Positions 22,353 through 33,967 of a DNA stretch of 64,000 nucleotides are shown one piece after another. The notes beneath the pieces are model-generated. The model saw only the letters and a program-made list of their open reading frames with translations. It was not told the origin of the DNA and made no database searches. The DNA comes from Daphnia carinata (lineage: Eukaryota > Arthropoda > Branchiopoda > Diplostraca > Daphniidae). How positions within the stretch are numbered: the stretch's first letter is position 1; the number at the start of each line of letters is the position of its first letter. Location of the stretch: NCBI RefSeq assembly GCF_022539665.2, contig NC_081338.1, forward strand, positions 1,550,001 to 1,614,000. Direction: 5' to 3'. A program made the position numbers and the translations under genes.

Positions 22353-24501
22353 GGCTGGTTGCAATTGCCAGAGTTTTCAGACTGGCTTGAGAAAAAGATT
22401 AATACCTCTCAGAAGTGTTACGTGGCTTATTGCAAGGTTTGCAACGAGTTTAAAACCAATGGTAAATCTGAACTGCAGAGACATTGCCACACTCCTAGAC
22501 ATCAGCGTTTCAAGCAAGTTTTAGAAGAAAACGCAGGCTTACGAGAAAAATTAGATTTGTATCTGAATTGTCCCACAGAGAAGCAAACCATTATTTTGGA
22601 AGTAAAGCTAGTGTTGTTTTTAATTGAAAACAACCTTCCAATAAGTTTGATCGAAGATCTAATAAGCCTTCTACGTGTGTGTTTTCCTCGAGACGTCGCA
22701 TTGCAGCAACTTGCAATGGTAAAACAGAAGTGGAAATGTTATTCGATTTGGTAAGTTATAAATTGTAGTACTGTAATAACAAATGTCTGATTTTCATGCA
22801 TTAATATCCAGGTTTAGGAAAACATTTCAAAGCAGATATTTCAAAGACTTTGAGAACGGTTTTCCTTTCCGTTATTATGGACGAAACAACTGATGTTAGT
22901 GTTCAAAAACAGTTGGCGGTGATGGTCGAGTATTATAATGTTACTAAAGCTAAGACAGTAGTAGAACTGCTCGATCTTGTGCATTGTGAAGGCGGCAAAG
23001 CGTCAACTCTTTTCATGAACTTAATTCATTTGCTTGAAGAACGGGATATTCCATTGCAAAGGTATGTGTTATTGCTTATTTATTTGGAATGCTAACTAAA
23101 CGAACATTTTCCCACACAATCCAGATTAGTAGGCTTCAGCGCAGATACATGCAATACCATGTTTGGTATCCATCAATCCGTTACCTCATTGCTGAAAACC
23201 AAACTGCCTCAACTTCTAGCAGTTAAATGCTCCTGTCATTTGTCGCATCTCTGTGCAAGCTATGCTTGCAAGAAGTTGCCTAAAATTTTGGAGACCGGTC
23301 TAAAGTGGCTGTTCAATCACTTTTCAAGAAGCGCTGGCAGAAGGAGAACATTTTCAGAATTCCAGAAATTCACTGATATTGAACCTCATGCTATCCTCAG
23401 AACGGCTGATACTCGTTGGTTGTCTTTGGAAGCAGCGGTGAATCGTGTACTGGAGCAGTTTCCCCCCTTAAAGCTGTATTTCACTGACGCAGTAAGCGAA
23501 TGTAAGGATGACGAAGATTGTGAAAGCCTCCAAATTCTGCAAATGTTGAACGATCCCACGACGAAGCCGTATTTAGAATTTATGTCTTATGCACTTCATT
23601 GCATAAACGAGTTCAACACTGTGTTTCAAGCCGAATCTCCTCTGTTGTATGCTCTAAGAGACAGAGTACGTGAACTGATTCGTGATTTTACCAATAACTT
23701 CATGAAAGCATCTTATGTAAGAGAAACCGAACCGCTAGAGCTTGACCCTTCTTTGGAGGAGCACTATATTCCTGTTGAGCATGTTTATCTTGGTTAGTAA
23801 TTATTTTTCATTGGATTGCCTCGTTTGGATACTTAATGTTTTTATGTTTCAGGTATTTTGGCAGAGGAGACCCTAAAGGAGACTGACTTGTGCGATGGGG
23901 ATATACAGAAGATTCGCGTGAACTGTAGGACGTTCTATATCTCATCCATCAACCAGTTTCAAGCGCGATTCAGTTTTTACGATCCTTATTTTAAATTTTG
24001 CAAACTGGTAATCCCTGTCAATGCCCGGAAAGCAAATCCAAAGTTGATTGTCGAGTTATTCCGGTTATTAAAGAAACTGTTAAGCAATCGGCTGCTGAGT
24101 TTGAATGGAGAAAGCACGCTTTATTAAACGTATCTGTTTTTAATGCAGATCAAGAGTCTGATGTTTCTGGAATGTCCGTAGAACATTATTGGAATGTTGT
24201 TTTGAATTTAGATGGCGGGAAATCAAAAGAAAAGTTATTCCCAAATCTCTGTGTCGTTATACAGTTCATGCTATCAATGTCGTGCAGCAACGCTTCGCGT
24301 GAGCGAGCATTTAGCACAATGGCCAAGATTAAAACTGATGATCGCAATCGGTTGCATAATATGACAGTCGCAAGTACTATGCGAATAAAAAATTGGTTGA
24401 AAAACCAAGGCTTTTCAGCAAGTACAGCTGTCGTAACTGATGAAATCGTCCAGTCTGTTGCCAAAGTTAAGGCAAGTGCCACAATAGCCAGTCATGAATA
24501 G
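22353..24501 (+). pseudogene. hAT transposase (BED-like finger, DDE core, hATC), broken
   Basis: Four exons are visible. The first (22353-22750) carries a zinc finger, YCKVCNEF with HTPRHQR. The second (22812-23061) has SVIMDETTDVSVQKQL, the first catalytic aspartate block. The third (23125-23792) begins GFSADTCNTMFG after the splice and has KCSCHLSHLCASYACKKLP and ADTRWLS. The fourth (23853-24501) ends with the hAT dimerisation region (LSMSCSNASRERAFSTM). Introns are 60-63 bp with GT-AG borders. Frames do not join cleanly near 22710 and again near 24050, where the first ORF of exon four stops and the correct one starts, so the gene is decayed. The type resembles animal BED-hAT transposases related to the 52 kDa repressor/ZBED group. 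Confidence 0.8.
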
Positions 24502-25399
24502 GTCATGGATAGCACACGGATTGCACTGAATTCTATATCAGCATGAACTGCAATTATTGCAGTTCTTTTAATGCCTTAACTACTTTTATTTGTCAAGTCA
24601 TCAACCTGGTCATTTTTCTGCTAACCCCGAATTTGCCTCATATTTGCGTTTTACGTATTGTTTGTTCATTAAATTATGGAAGGAAAATTAAGAAATAAAA
24701 ATAATTAATAAAAATACTAAAAATAGCATGATTTGCTATTGCATAAATAGCATGAAACCTAAATAAAATAATTCCAGAAATTTTATGGCATGAAAAATAT
24801 GTTCCGAAATGTACATATTGCTAGGCTTTTCATGAAAAATAGGGATTTTTCTACGGATGTTATTTTTTTAAATAGGGATTTTTCTGGGGATTTTATTTTT
24901 TTTCAATAGGGTTTTGTGACCCCAGTTTGGCAACGTTCTAGGGATACCTCTTTTGGGAAAGTAGAAACACTGAACATGCTACAGGTACCCTGGGAATTAA
25001 TACCAAGCAAAACCATTTCTGAAAGTCGACCCCTTTTGATTCTTCGAATTTTCATCGCCCTTCGCGTTATGAGTCACGGACATTTCGTTATGAGTTGTCA
25101 TCTGGTGAATTGTCTGACTCTCCTCACCAAATTCTAATCAACCTCCTTTTTACCTACAGGGATTCGTCTGCTAATGAAGAAGGGAGGGAATTAGCCGCTA
25201 ATGTTGTGCAAAAATGTGTCATGGCGGCTTTAACACGGTCGTGTCCCATCTTCTTATCTCTGGTGAAACCCACATTGGTATATATGCCGGGATGCTCTCT
25301 CCATGACGCGCGATACCTAATTCTCGCATAGATGGCGTTAGTAGTATCGGGAGAGGTTCATAGCCACCGCCCGGTCACTGAATTCGAGATACGTTTTCT
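24502..25399. other. AT-rich flank, possible hAT right end
   Basis: At about 24640-24780 there are repeated ATAGCATG blocks. The sequence CCCCAGTTTGGCAACGTTCTAG near 24918-24940 resembles an inverted hAT terminus, but no partner was found to the left. No gene supported. Confidence 0.3.
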
Positions 25400-25763
25400 C
25401 AGGTTGAGGTATTATGCCCGGATTTATTGCGCAGGAGGACGCTCAACCGCGAGCGTCCAGGCGGGGATCGCTGGGCTTGCCCTGCGATACCCCTTGTCCT
25501 AGACTCCACGGGACATTTATCCAAGCGTGTGGGATGTGGCCGCATCATGTGACCGTTCAGGCCGCCCGTGGCAGGCGGCCGACATTTGGTCAGCGCCGGA
25601 TTCGGCTGAGCGCCTGGAGCGGGAGCATCGTATGGCTGTCCGTAATTGTCAGCAGCAGTTAGATGAAGAGGAGGGGGGAAGGACCCGATGCGGGCGAGCG
25701 TTCGTCGGCGTCAGTTTCCGGTGCCTCAGCGGCGTTGCCGCCCGGGTCGGCCTCGACCGATGA
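25400..25763 (+). other. GC- and CpG-rich island with an open frame
   Basis: About 360 bp stand out by high GC and many CG dinucleotides in AT-rich surroundings. One plus-strand frame reads WDVAASCDRSGRPWQAADIW, then an E/R-rich stretch to LDEEEGG, protein-like but without known domain. It ends at TGA 25761-25763. It could be a fragment of a retrotransposon gag or host exon; function unknown. Confidence 0.35.
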
Positions 25764-27104
25764 GTGAGTGGAAGGTTTTTTTGTGTTCGTAGAATAGGAT
25801 GGAACACATAACACGAAGCGACGGCTTCCTAATTTCTCGCGGAAAAAAAATTCTAAAAAACCTCGAAAAATTACAACAAAACATATAAAAACAACACAAA
25901 ATTGTCAGAAAAATTGTTCTTCCAACTATCGATGGTTGGTCTTTTCGTTTTCTGTCTTTTTCATTTCTTTAGTTATGTCTAGGTTTTTCGTTACTTTTCC
26001 TTCCTTTCCTTTTTCTCTGTATAGTTCCAAGGAAGGGTGGATGGGTAGGCAAAGTTGTCGATGATATCCACATTTTCCTTCGTGGTTAGTGAGCATTACC
26101 GGGCGGTCATAGCCTACAGCCACTTATGCTGGTCGCTGAACGGGGTAATATATTTGAAATAATAACTACGGGTGGCTGTAGGTTATCATCCACCCAACCT
26201 TGGGTTTCTTTCTTTTTGCCTCTACACCGCCAGATCCCAGTACGGGTTGGGTTTCAAGCACAGGGAATGTGAGTTTGAAATTATTGAATCAAGTTTCCGT
26301 ATCTAGCCGGTCAGTAGATAGCATCCAACACGATATTGTGCAACACCACCAACACACACTATATGACCAGAGACCAAAACTTGGATATGGAACTCTAATT
26401 GTCGTTATCTTCGCGAAGTAAACAAACCATTTTTTTATGAAAGTCGAGTTTTTTTACCAGAACGCACTAAATAATCTAACAACCGAAGTTCAGAGTACGC
26501 CGGTTTTAGGTTAATCGGAGCCGAGCTCTTCATAAAAATAGAAACTATAATGAAAAATTCGTATAATATTGAGCTTCTGCTCGTACAGTTTTTTTTTCAT
26601 CTTGGAGAACAGTTCTTCTAAGATAATAAAAAAGCATAATGATATCTTGCAATTTAAGAATTATTCATAATTGATAAAACAAATAATTGGTTTCATAAAA
26701 CACAAAAAAAACCATCTTACGTAACATCGTTTTACAACCGTAGTAATCTATGTTTGAAGACACCAGTATTAATCGATTATGAATAGTGCTTAAATTGTAA
26801 GGCATGATTATGCAATTTTATTTGGATATTCATTTGAAGTCTCGCTTAATCAATGGAGTCGATGACAACCATTGCGGATGGTGGAGGGTGACACTGTGAT
26901 TATTACAGACATTTATCTTCTGAGCCTGGAGGCTGGGAGTCTAGAAAAAATACAGTAGGGGCTATACCCTATTTTTCCACACATTTTTCAAATCACCTGG
27001 CCGATTACAAAAAGGGGTATAAACTTAAACTACCCAATTCCATTTTTGGTGTTTTAGCGCCATACTTACACTACCTCTATTATAAGAAATAAAACCAAAA
27101 ATAT
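25764..27104. other. No gene seen
   Basis: AT-rich sequence. A short dyad pairs TCATAGCCTACAGCCAC (about 26106-26122) with GTGGCTGTAGGTTATCA (about 26170-26187), possibly a very small MITE remnant. Nothing else is supportable. Confidence 0.4.
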
Positions 27105-27342
27105 TGTAACAGTTTCACTGGGATTTAGGCATGTATTAACTTACAGACAAGATACAGCACAACTAAGCACACTGCACAAGACTAGAAGTCAGAAGACCAC
27201 TAGTCGGCTGCTACTATTCTGACCTGTCAGAGTCGGGCTTTTAACACTCCTGACATTCAGTAAGCGTGGCATTGCCAGTCGATACCTGACTTGTGAATCA
27301 CCTATCACCACGCGATAGGTGACAAAGTCCATTGGGGCTACA
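27105..27342 (-). repeat. Solo LTR, minus orientation
   Basis: On the minus strand it begins TGTAGCCCCAATGGACTTTG and ends GTTACA. It is flanked by ATAT at 27101-27104 and 27343-27346. It is homologous to 31766-32063. No internal retrotransposon sequence of the same family lies beside it apart from an env-like fragment 190 bp away. A solo LTR left by recombination is the simplest reading. Confidence 0.8.
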
Positions 27343-27531
27343 ATATATCTTGCCCAAAAATTACCTGTTTCAGAATAATCGCTGTTCTCCTGTTTTTGCA
27401 AGATGCTGTACAATATTCTAGTGCATCGTTTTCTTGTTCCTGTACTAGAGGGCCGTTGCTACTGTAAATTCTTCCCAATGACAAATGACGCACAACTCAT
27501 AATGAGGAAAACAGTATGTGAGAGTTATTGT

Positions 27532-27800
27532 TTATATGTGAGAATTTCCAGCTGCAATTTCAATCTCCGGTGGCCTCCTGATGAAGGGCTGTCTACATCG
27601 TGTCATTCGTAGAGCGGCTAGTCTACTGCTAAGCGTATGAGATTTATAAACTAAAAATATTACCCATATACTTGATAAAAAAACTGCTATTATGACGTTA
27701 TTTAGATATCGAGCGGAAAATGTCGTTAGCTGTTTATCTGCTTTTATCCCGAGGTTGCCGACTTGCTCTTCGGTCATTTCCGTCGCCAGCCTGGAAATTG
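27532..27800 (-). pseudogene. Orphan envelope tail (membrane segment)
   Basis: The minus strand reads ISRLATEMTEEQVGNLGIKA, then a hydrophobic segment (NVIIAVFLSSIWVIFLV) and a basic tail. Its layout, and the stretch EMTEEQVGNL against EMTGEQIHNL, match the C-terminal end of the envelope of the element at 281-9107. No ectodomain is present. It is a fragment of a related env-bearing retrotransposon. Confidence 0.6.
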
Positions 27801-28826
27801 TCGTTTCTTTGAGGCAATTCAGTGATAGTGTAGAAAACTGACGCGAATGTAGTATTTTATTGTGCTATTTCGATAACTACTTATCTTCTATTGCTATTTT
27901 CGTTCGGAAATAGGCTAAAAATGTAAAGGAGGGTAGCAACGCCCCTTGCATGTTTGAGGTGTGTGTGTACCCATTTTGAAGAATTCCAGAATTGGGTTTT
28001 TAAAATATTGTTGTGCAAGTTAGGCACCATGCAGGTAGTCTTACGTAGGCTAGCGCATTGTGGCGTTAGCCTTTTGTTGTACCTTTTTATTTCAACTTTT
28101 AGTAAAATTGACGATAAAATGGTTGTTTAGCGATAGCCAAAAAGTTGAGGGGAGGAGTTGAAGTTTAACGGTGGTCTAGACCACAGTTGAAAAAGTTTAG
28201 CTTGTAAGAGTTCAAACCGCTAATTTATTCTTATACTAGTACAAGTACAGCATAAGAAGCGAGAGGGCAACTGTGACTTTGTGAAAAAACACGGGTTTAT
28301 ATGCCACTAGGATGGCTACAGTAGCGCACGCCATGGCAATAACAGGAAACATGCTAAGACGGCGGGAGCGTGATAGAGGTGTGGCGAGATAGTTGTACAC
28401 TATGCGCCAACCCTAGCTCCGCGTAATGGAAGTTTAGCGCTAATCACACTTACAGCGACTCTCATTTAGTGGATGATGACGTACTGTATACACTACGCGT
28501 CGCGTCCACTTCAAGGCTAGCGTAAGCTACCGTCAAGTGTGAATGAAAGTGGGTATTTGGCTTATTACAGACTTCCCCATTACTGAGAGGAGTTGGCCCT
28601 CCAACCTTCCCACGTCTAGAGATAACAAAATGTCTTTTGGCTCCAGGGTATACTTGTGTAGGCCAAACGTTTAAGCATTGTGTATATAAAAAATGAACAC
28701 TAATTTTCGGCATTTAGAAAAATTGTATATTTACTTATTTACTATTCGTCGATTTGCTGCGTCCCCAGCAGCTAGCAGAGGAAAAGTTTTCAACCTGAAG
28801 TTACTGCAACTAGCTTGACGCTCTCT
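27801..28826. other. No gene recognised
   Basis: Mixed sequence without a supported gene. A minus-strand frame at 28462-28713 has no domain. The 28290-28450 part is less AT-rich than its surroundings. Confidence 0.4.
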
Positions 28827-29490
28827 TTATGTGATTAGTGTGCTCACTCGGCTTGGTACTTCTTCAGGATCGTCTGTGGTTGGTTCGTCGTATTGCTCGT
28901 TGTTTTCTCTTATACTTTGGTTTGTGTCACTATCCACTAGTCTTATTTTTGTTCGTAAGCGCCGCGCCACTTTCACATTCATATTCACAATACTTTCAAC
29001 ACTTTCGTGTTCATAATAATCACTAGTCACTAACTTTTTCTATGGTGGGCTATAGTATCCATCGCCGTATTCGTCGTTGTCGGATTCTTTGCTTACGTTA
29101 TTACTTGTTTCTGTAAATCCTTAGTTTTCCTCGTACTTGATGGTTTCTGTTTCTTCAGGCTTTTATCTGTTAGGGGTTGGCTCTTCTTCGCTTTTAACGA
29201 TAAAATCACCTTGATAATCGAGCGCGAGTGGCTGCTCCACAGTTGAGACGTCGCTATCCGTGTCTTCTTCAAACTTCTTCATGTGCTTCATCATATTGTT
29301 GTGCCAATCTGGGTCGTCATCTTTTCGTTTAATTTTTTCGTGTTTTGATTGCTTTGAATTCAATCTCGATTTCCTCTTCTTGTTTGGGCTCTTCACTTCC
29401 TGCCCAGTCGGCTGGTAGGTCTGCAATCCAGTTCGGTTGTTCTTGCTTGATAGATGGTGAGGAATTGGCATTGTTTGAAGACATCATGAA
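28827..29490 (-). pseudogene. Acidic protein remnant of unknown family
   Basis: A minus-strand frame is coding-like over about 660 bp: SSPSIKQEQPNWIADLPADW at the start, a K-rich stretch, DDDPDWHNNMMKHMKKFEED in the middle, then an acidic tail with EHESVESIVNMNVK. The start is in a different frame from the rest (shift near 29340), and stops occur in frame at 29163-29165 and twice more before 29030. Composition (D/E/K with few hydrophobics) suggests a nuclear or disordered protein. No family is recognised. Confidence 0.4.
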
Positions 29491-29553
29491 GTAGATTTTT
29501 TTAAAAATAGGGGTGGTTGTTTGAGAGCGGTAGTGGATATAGTTTGAATGCAA

Positions 29554-29985
29554 ACTGAACTCTTCAAATTTTTTGCCATCCTTTTCTATCCACTACGGGC
29601 ATGGTGTTATTCGTTAAGTTAAAACACTTTTTGTAGATTATTCTTTATTCTTGCCTGTTTTACTGATTGATGGCTGTAGCACTCGTTGCTATCTTTTAAT
29701 TTACTTTAATGAAGTTTGAGATTTATTTATTTCATGTCTGGTACATACATGCTGATAGAATGTGATCAAAATTGGTCATATATATACATTTTTTTTATAT
29801 TAGTGTTCGTCCTTTTTTTATTTTTTATTTTTTTAAAATCCCTTTGTTAGGATTCACTGCGCATTTGGACATATCTTCCCACGTCATACAGTGCCTAACG
29901 ATATATGAGCATGTCCTATGGCTAAAGGTACAGGTCTTTTGTTTATCTGCACTGCGATCCCAATTAGATTCTTCAAGGGAATAGA
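29554..29985. other. No gene seen
   Basis: AT-rich spacer with a T-rich stretch near 29790-29840. Confidence 0.4.
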
Positions 29986-29987
29986 TA

Positions 29988-30835
29988 GGGGAGGTAGGGC
30001 GCAATTGGAACACGCGTAATTGAAACAAAAATTCTACCACTTAAAGTATGTAAAAGATTTCGGAAAAAAATTGGAGGCTTTATACTCTAAAAGTTTTCGA
30101 GTTATCCCAGAAAGTTTTTTTTGACTGTCCATTTGGTGTTTTTTCGCAGACAACTTTTTCGTTTTCACACCTAAAACGATGGAGGAAATCATTAAAAAAG
30201 GTCTTGAATCATTCGTCGTTCATTAAGCTATAAATTGATAACAATGATTTTTTTCTAGCTAAATTTTATCCCCTATAAACATTAAAACTCCGTAAAGAGC
30301 CATGCTAGGGGCAGTTGGAACACCGTCTTCCAATTGCTATTTCCGTATGCGCGTCACCCTTACTGTAGTCTGGCAACGGTGTTATGGCCCTATGTAGCGT
30401 ATGAGCCGAAACTACCGAAATTCATTAAATAATATCTAGTTACTATATAAAGTTATAAAACATCTTAAAAATAAAGCTTAAAATTCTTTTTATTACTGTA
30501 AAAAAATCATCAAATACGTATCCCAGATTTTGAGATATCGCCATTTTAGTTTCTTCATAAAACCGGGAGCTCTCATATGGGAAAACCCACGTTTCAATTG
30601 CCCAGACGCCATTTTTCAATTGCCGAGTAGAATTGGCAATTGAAACATCTTTGGTTACCTCCAGGTTTTTACACATAGCGGATGTTTATCTTTGCCGAAC
30701 CCACCCAAAAAAAATACTGTTATGCAGCTGAGATAACTGGCTACAAATCTATACATTTTTTGCTCTAGTTGGACGATTTCTGTAACCGTAGGGAACAAAA
30801 AAGAGTTTTTTGTTCCAACCACGCCCTACCTCCCC
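29988..30835. mobile_element. MITE with TA duplication (Tc1/mariner-like)
   Basis: The ends GGGGAGGTAGGGCG are identical in inverted orientation, followed by similar TTGGAAC blocks. TA flanks both sides (29986-29987 and 30836-30837). The interior repeats CAATTG-GAAC/AAAC motifs in both orientations and has no coding capacity. The TA target points to the Tc1/mariner superfamily, though PIF/Harbinger-like TWA targets are not fully excluded. Confidence 0.78.
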
Positions 30836-30837
30836 TA

Positions 30838-31179
30838 TTGTCTTTTTCGGGTCCGTTACGATGCGCGATACGCGATGTTGATGGTAGTGACGTAGCGACC
30901 ATTGGTATTCCCATTTCTTCTACCGGTTGCTTCCTTTATTTTTACTTTTTAATCGTTATCGGGAACGGATTGCGCGCGCTAGACGCTCATAGGCATACTA
31001 AGAACAGTATGAATCCAACTGATGTTAGGCCTAAAATTTTCAGGATGTCGAACCTGGAAAACATTTTCCTATTTTGTGCACTTGCCTTTTAGAAACGATA
31101 ATGTATGAATGGGATGTTGCTTCTCCTTCTTAAAGTTTCCCAACCAAATAGTTTTGGATATTTAATTTTTCCATTTCCA
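30838..31179. other. No gene recognised
   Basis: A plus-strand open frame (30769-31092) overlaps the MITE end and has no domain. Nothing else is visible. Confidence 0.35.
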
Positions 31180-31616
31180 TTGCGTCATGGGCTGGATGCC
31201 TTTTGAGTGCATAGTCGAAGTTCTTCAGGTGGCGATCGTCAAATGCTGCGATTATGTCCAGGTTTGGTGTATGCATAGTTGCAAGTTGTTTATCTATTCA
31301 CCATCTGTTTCCTTATGTTCCCACGTATGCGGGTATCCATTGATGTTTACTAGTTGTGCCACCAGAAGGAGTCGGAGAATGGGTGAATGGACCATCTATC
31401 CGTTCCAATGGTACAGTTGATTTTTCCGTACTTGGAAAATGTTTGGAACTCACATTTTGTTTCTATTGCTGATAGCAATATTTCTTTTTGTTCACATTGT
31501 TGTAGGGTCATGGCTTGCCCAAAGCTATAAACTCTTGAATATTTAGGTAGGCCTACGGCGGTGACTTCCAATAAGCCATTCGTTTGGGCTACTATAATTT
31601 CTTTTGTTCTTTTCAT
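31180..31616 (-). pseudogene. Cysteine-rich coding remnant, perhaps glycoprotein-like
   Basis: The minus strand from an ATG at 31614-31616 reads through TLQQCEQKEILLSAIETKCE and KINCTIGTDRWSIHPFSDSF to a stop. After a frame change it continues as LVNINGYPHTWEHKETDGE. Spaced cysteines and tryptophans suggest an extracellular or glycoprotein fragment. It sits 150 bp from a solo LTR, so an env-like origin is possible but unproven. Confidence 0.35.
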
Positions 31617-31765
31617 CCTCGTTAATTAACAGTATACATCCCTAATTTCTTTGGCTAATTTATTTTCGTGTTCTGTCTCTATATTTATCTTATATTGCTC
31701 GTCCATTTATTAATCTTGTATTTCAGCAGGTGGTTTAGCTCAGTTGTGGACATCAGCAATCCCGT

Positions 31766-32063
31766 TGTAGCGCCAATGGACTTTGTCGCCTATCGCATGA
31801 TGATAGGCGATCTGGAAGTCAGGCGTTGGCTGGCATTGCCGCTCTGGCCGGATGTCGGGAGCCTTAAAAGCCCGACTCTGACAAGTCAGAGTGGTAGTTG
31901 GTAGTTAGGAGTTAGGTAGCTAGTTAGTTGAACAGTAGTCAAGTAGTCTTTCATTGAGTTGTTGTGTCGTAGTTGTCAGATAGTCGATTGAGTTGTCACC
32001 TGTATTTAGTGCTGTATCTTGTGATTTCGTCTAATAAACGAACCTTAACCCAGAGTTGTTACA
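31766..32063 (+). repeat. Solo LTR, plus orientation
   Basis: It begins TGTAGCGCCAATGGACTTTG and ends GTTGTTACA. It is flanked by CCGT at 31762-31765 and 32064-32067, an exact 4-bp duplication. An AATAAA-like signal (CTAATAAACG) lies about 30 bp before the end. It is the same family as 27105-27342 but about 60 bp longer. Confidence 0.85.
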
Positions 32064-32360
32064 CCGTATTGGTATTTTCGTCCCCAAGAGGTGTTGGTGT
32101 GTCTGGTTGAAGCTCTCTTTCTCTTTTTATTATTCCATTTATTGGTTATTGTTTGTTATCGTGTTTTTTGTTCCTGGTTTTTTGTGTTCCCATTCGTTGA
32201 TTTTAAAATTGGAGCTTGTAAACATGTCTGTTTTTCTTGAACCGATGTTTTTATATTTTTATGTGTATTTGTTTCTGTTATTTCTTCTACTGCCCTTGAG
32301 GCAGTATTTTTTATTGTTGAGATACCTGTCGTTACTGCGCTGACCATTCGGTTGGCTACT

Positions 32361-32716
32361 TGTTACAAGTGTCATAACCCATAACTATTGTCATGTATCC
32401 CCATCTCGTGTCCCGATTATATCTCCCCTTGATAGATGGCAGACCGGAGGGTATGCGACGGGGTCATCTGCTGTCAATGGTTTAGGGCAGTCAGTTACCT
32501 CGCCGTCTACTAAGTGGTCCTAAGAAGGAGCTCTGCATCTTGCTGGCTTCCCTTCGCGTAACCCTTAAAGTGAAGTGTACTGTGTTAAGTGTATCGTGTA
32601 AAATATACTTGTCTCGGCTATCTGTTGGATTATTATTCCTTTCCATCTGCTGAATTATCTGCCCCATCCTACCAGCTGCTCACGACCTGGGTCCGACGCC
32701 GGCAATATCCATAACA
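32361..32716 (+). repeat. 5' LTR
   Basis: TGTTACAAGTGTC to CCATAACA. Compared with the 3' copy there is A versus G in GGGGTC(A/G)TCTG and G versus A in GTACT(G/A)TGTTAAG-type context. Transcription of the element starts here. Confidence 0.95.
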
Positions 32717-32718
32717 AT

Positions 32719-32737
32719 TGGTGTCAGAAGAGGGATA
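32719..32737 (+). other. Primer binding site, tRNA-Leu-like
   Basis: TGGTGTCAGAAGAGGGATA begins two bases after the LTR. It resembles the complement of a tRNA-Leu 3' end (TGGTGTCAGAAGTGGGAT type). This match is from memory of the family pattern and is approximate. Confidence 0.6.
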
Positions 32738-32920
32738 TTAGTAGGCCATCGAACGTCTTAGTACGTACGTACTTATTTGTTTTTTTTTCTCTGCTTTTTT
32801 GTTGTTTTTTTCTCTCATTTTTTGGGCCTCCTTTTTTTTGTTTGTGGCCTTTCGCGCTTGTTTTCTTTTTTTTCTTTTTTTTGTTTTGGTATTTTCGGAT
32901 TTTCATACGGTTGGTTCTGC

Positions 32921-33967
32921 ATGTCGGATTTGAATCCCGACGTCCCAGATCCCTTTTTTGGCTTTGAACCACAGTACTACCTGCGGAATCAGAGGGGACA
33001 AGCTCGTCAAACAACAGCAAGAGCACGTATTGTTCGTCCGGTGCCGCGTTCACCTGCGACGAAAAAAAGCTGTCCGAAGTTAGAGTTTGTACTGGCGGCA
33101 GAAGCATCTCCATCAACGGACATGGCAGACAATAACGAGCTAATCGTGGCATTGAATAGGTTTGCTGAAGTAGCAGCGGCTGACGGTGCGGCGAGGCAAA
33201 ATCAGGTTGCCCAACTCGTCGAAATTATTAACGTGCAACAACAACAGAACAACGAAGCTCTCCAAGCACTTGCTGCCGCTTTGCCAGCTGCCCAGACAGT
33301 CCGTCCGTCGACGATTGCTGTCAGTTCTATACCACGCTTCTCGGGTGCTGTTGGCGAAGATGCGCAAGGGTTTATTGACCATGTGGAACGCGTTGGTGGG
33401 TTAGAGGGTTGGACAGAGGAGAATCGACTTTTGGTTGCTGTGACACGTCTTGAGGGCACGGCCTCCCAATGGCACGTGCAAACGGGACACCATCACGCTA
33501 CCTGGGCTATTTGGTCAGCCGCACTAGTGACAAACTTTGCTCGAGCGCTTTCGTTTTTGGAGTGGAGTTCGCTCGTAGAGTCAAGGGTACAAAAACCAGG
33601 GGAATCTTGTCTTGAATACGCGTTGGACAAGCGACGGTTGTGCCTACGTTGTCCCGTCCCGTTACCGGAGGCTGACGTTATCAAGATGTTGCTGAGAGGT
33701 CTCGCGAACCCTATTCACGTCGCAGCCTTAACTTCTCCTTTACCGGTAGACTTTATGGTCTTTTTGACGCGACTCAGAGACTTAGAGCAACTTGGGTTAA
33801 CGCCTCCAGTCCCCAGTGTGCCAGCGACTACAAACGCGCCGTTTTTACAACCAACGCCCCCTGTTTTAACAGCCCCTCAGTCAACTATCCCTGCGCCAGC
33901 AACACAGGATTTGACCACACTCTTTCAAAGTCTGGGAGACCGCTTGGTCAACCAAATTTCATCGTAG
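32921..33967 (+). CDS. Gag (capsid part), ends at an in-frame TAG
   Basis: The ATG at 32921 (MSDLNPDVPDPFFGF) is chosen because the open frame upstream is only poly-F from T-rich leader. About residues 120-290 form the Gypsy capsid pattern: PRFSGAVGEDAQGFIDHVER, then EGTASQWHV and YALDKRRLCLRCPVPLPE. TAG at 33965-33967 stops the frame after 348 codons. The same frame then stays open to TGA near 34145 and contains a perfect zinc knuckle, CYSCNRHGHIARDC (CX2CX4HX4C). The stop therefore separates capsid from nucleocapsid. It may be a CAG-to-TAG mutation or a site of readthrough; the former is more likely since Gypsy elements rarely read through gag internally. Confidence 0.85.
   Translation: MSDLNPDVPDPFFGFEPQYYLRNQRGQARQTTARARIVRPVPRSPATKKSCPKLEFVLAAEASPSTDMADNNELIVALNRFAEVAAADGAARQNQVAQLVEIINVQQQQNNEALQALAAALPAAQTVRPSTIAVSSIPRFSGAVGEDAQGFIDHVERVGGLEGWTEENRLLVAVTRLEGTASQWHVQTGHHHATWAIWSAALVTNFARALSFLEWSSLVESRVQKPGESCLEYALDKRRLCLRCPVPLPEADVIKMLLRGLANPIHVAALTSPLPVDFMVFLTRLRDLEQLGLTPPVPSVPATTNAPFLQPTPPVLTAPQSTIPAPATQDLTTLFQSLGDRLVNQISS

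Noticed and set aside
26104..26190. Short dyad as a complete MITE
   Set aside because: Arms of about 17 bp with no target duplication could be chance.
31734..31765. Possible tRNA (A-box-like TTAGCTCAGTTG)
   Set aside because: No B box or foldable cloverleaf follows, even with the solo LTR removed.
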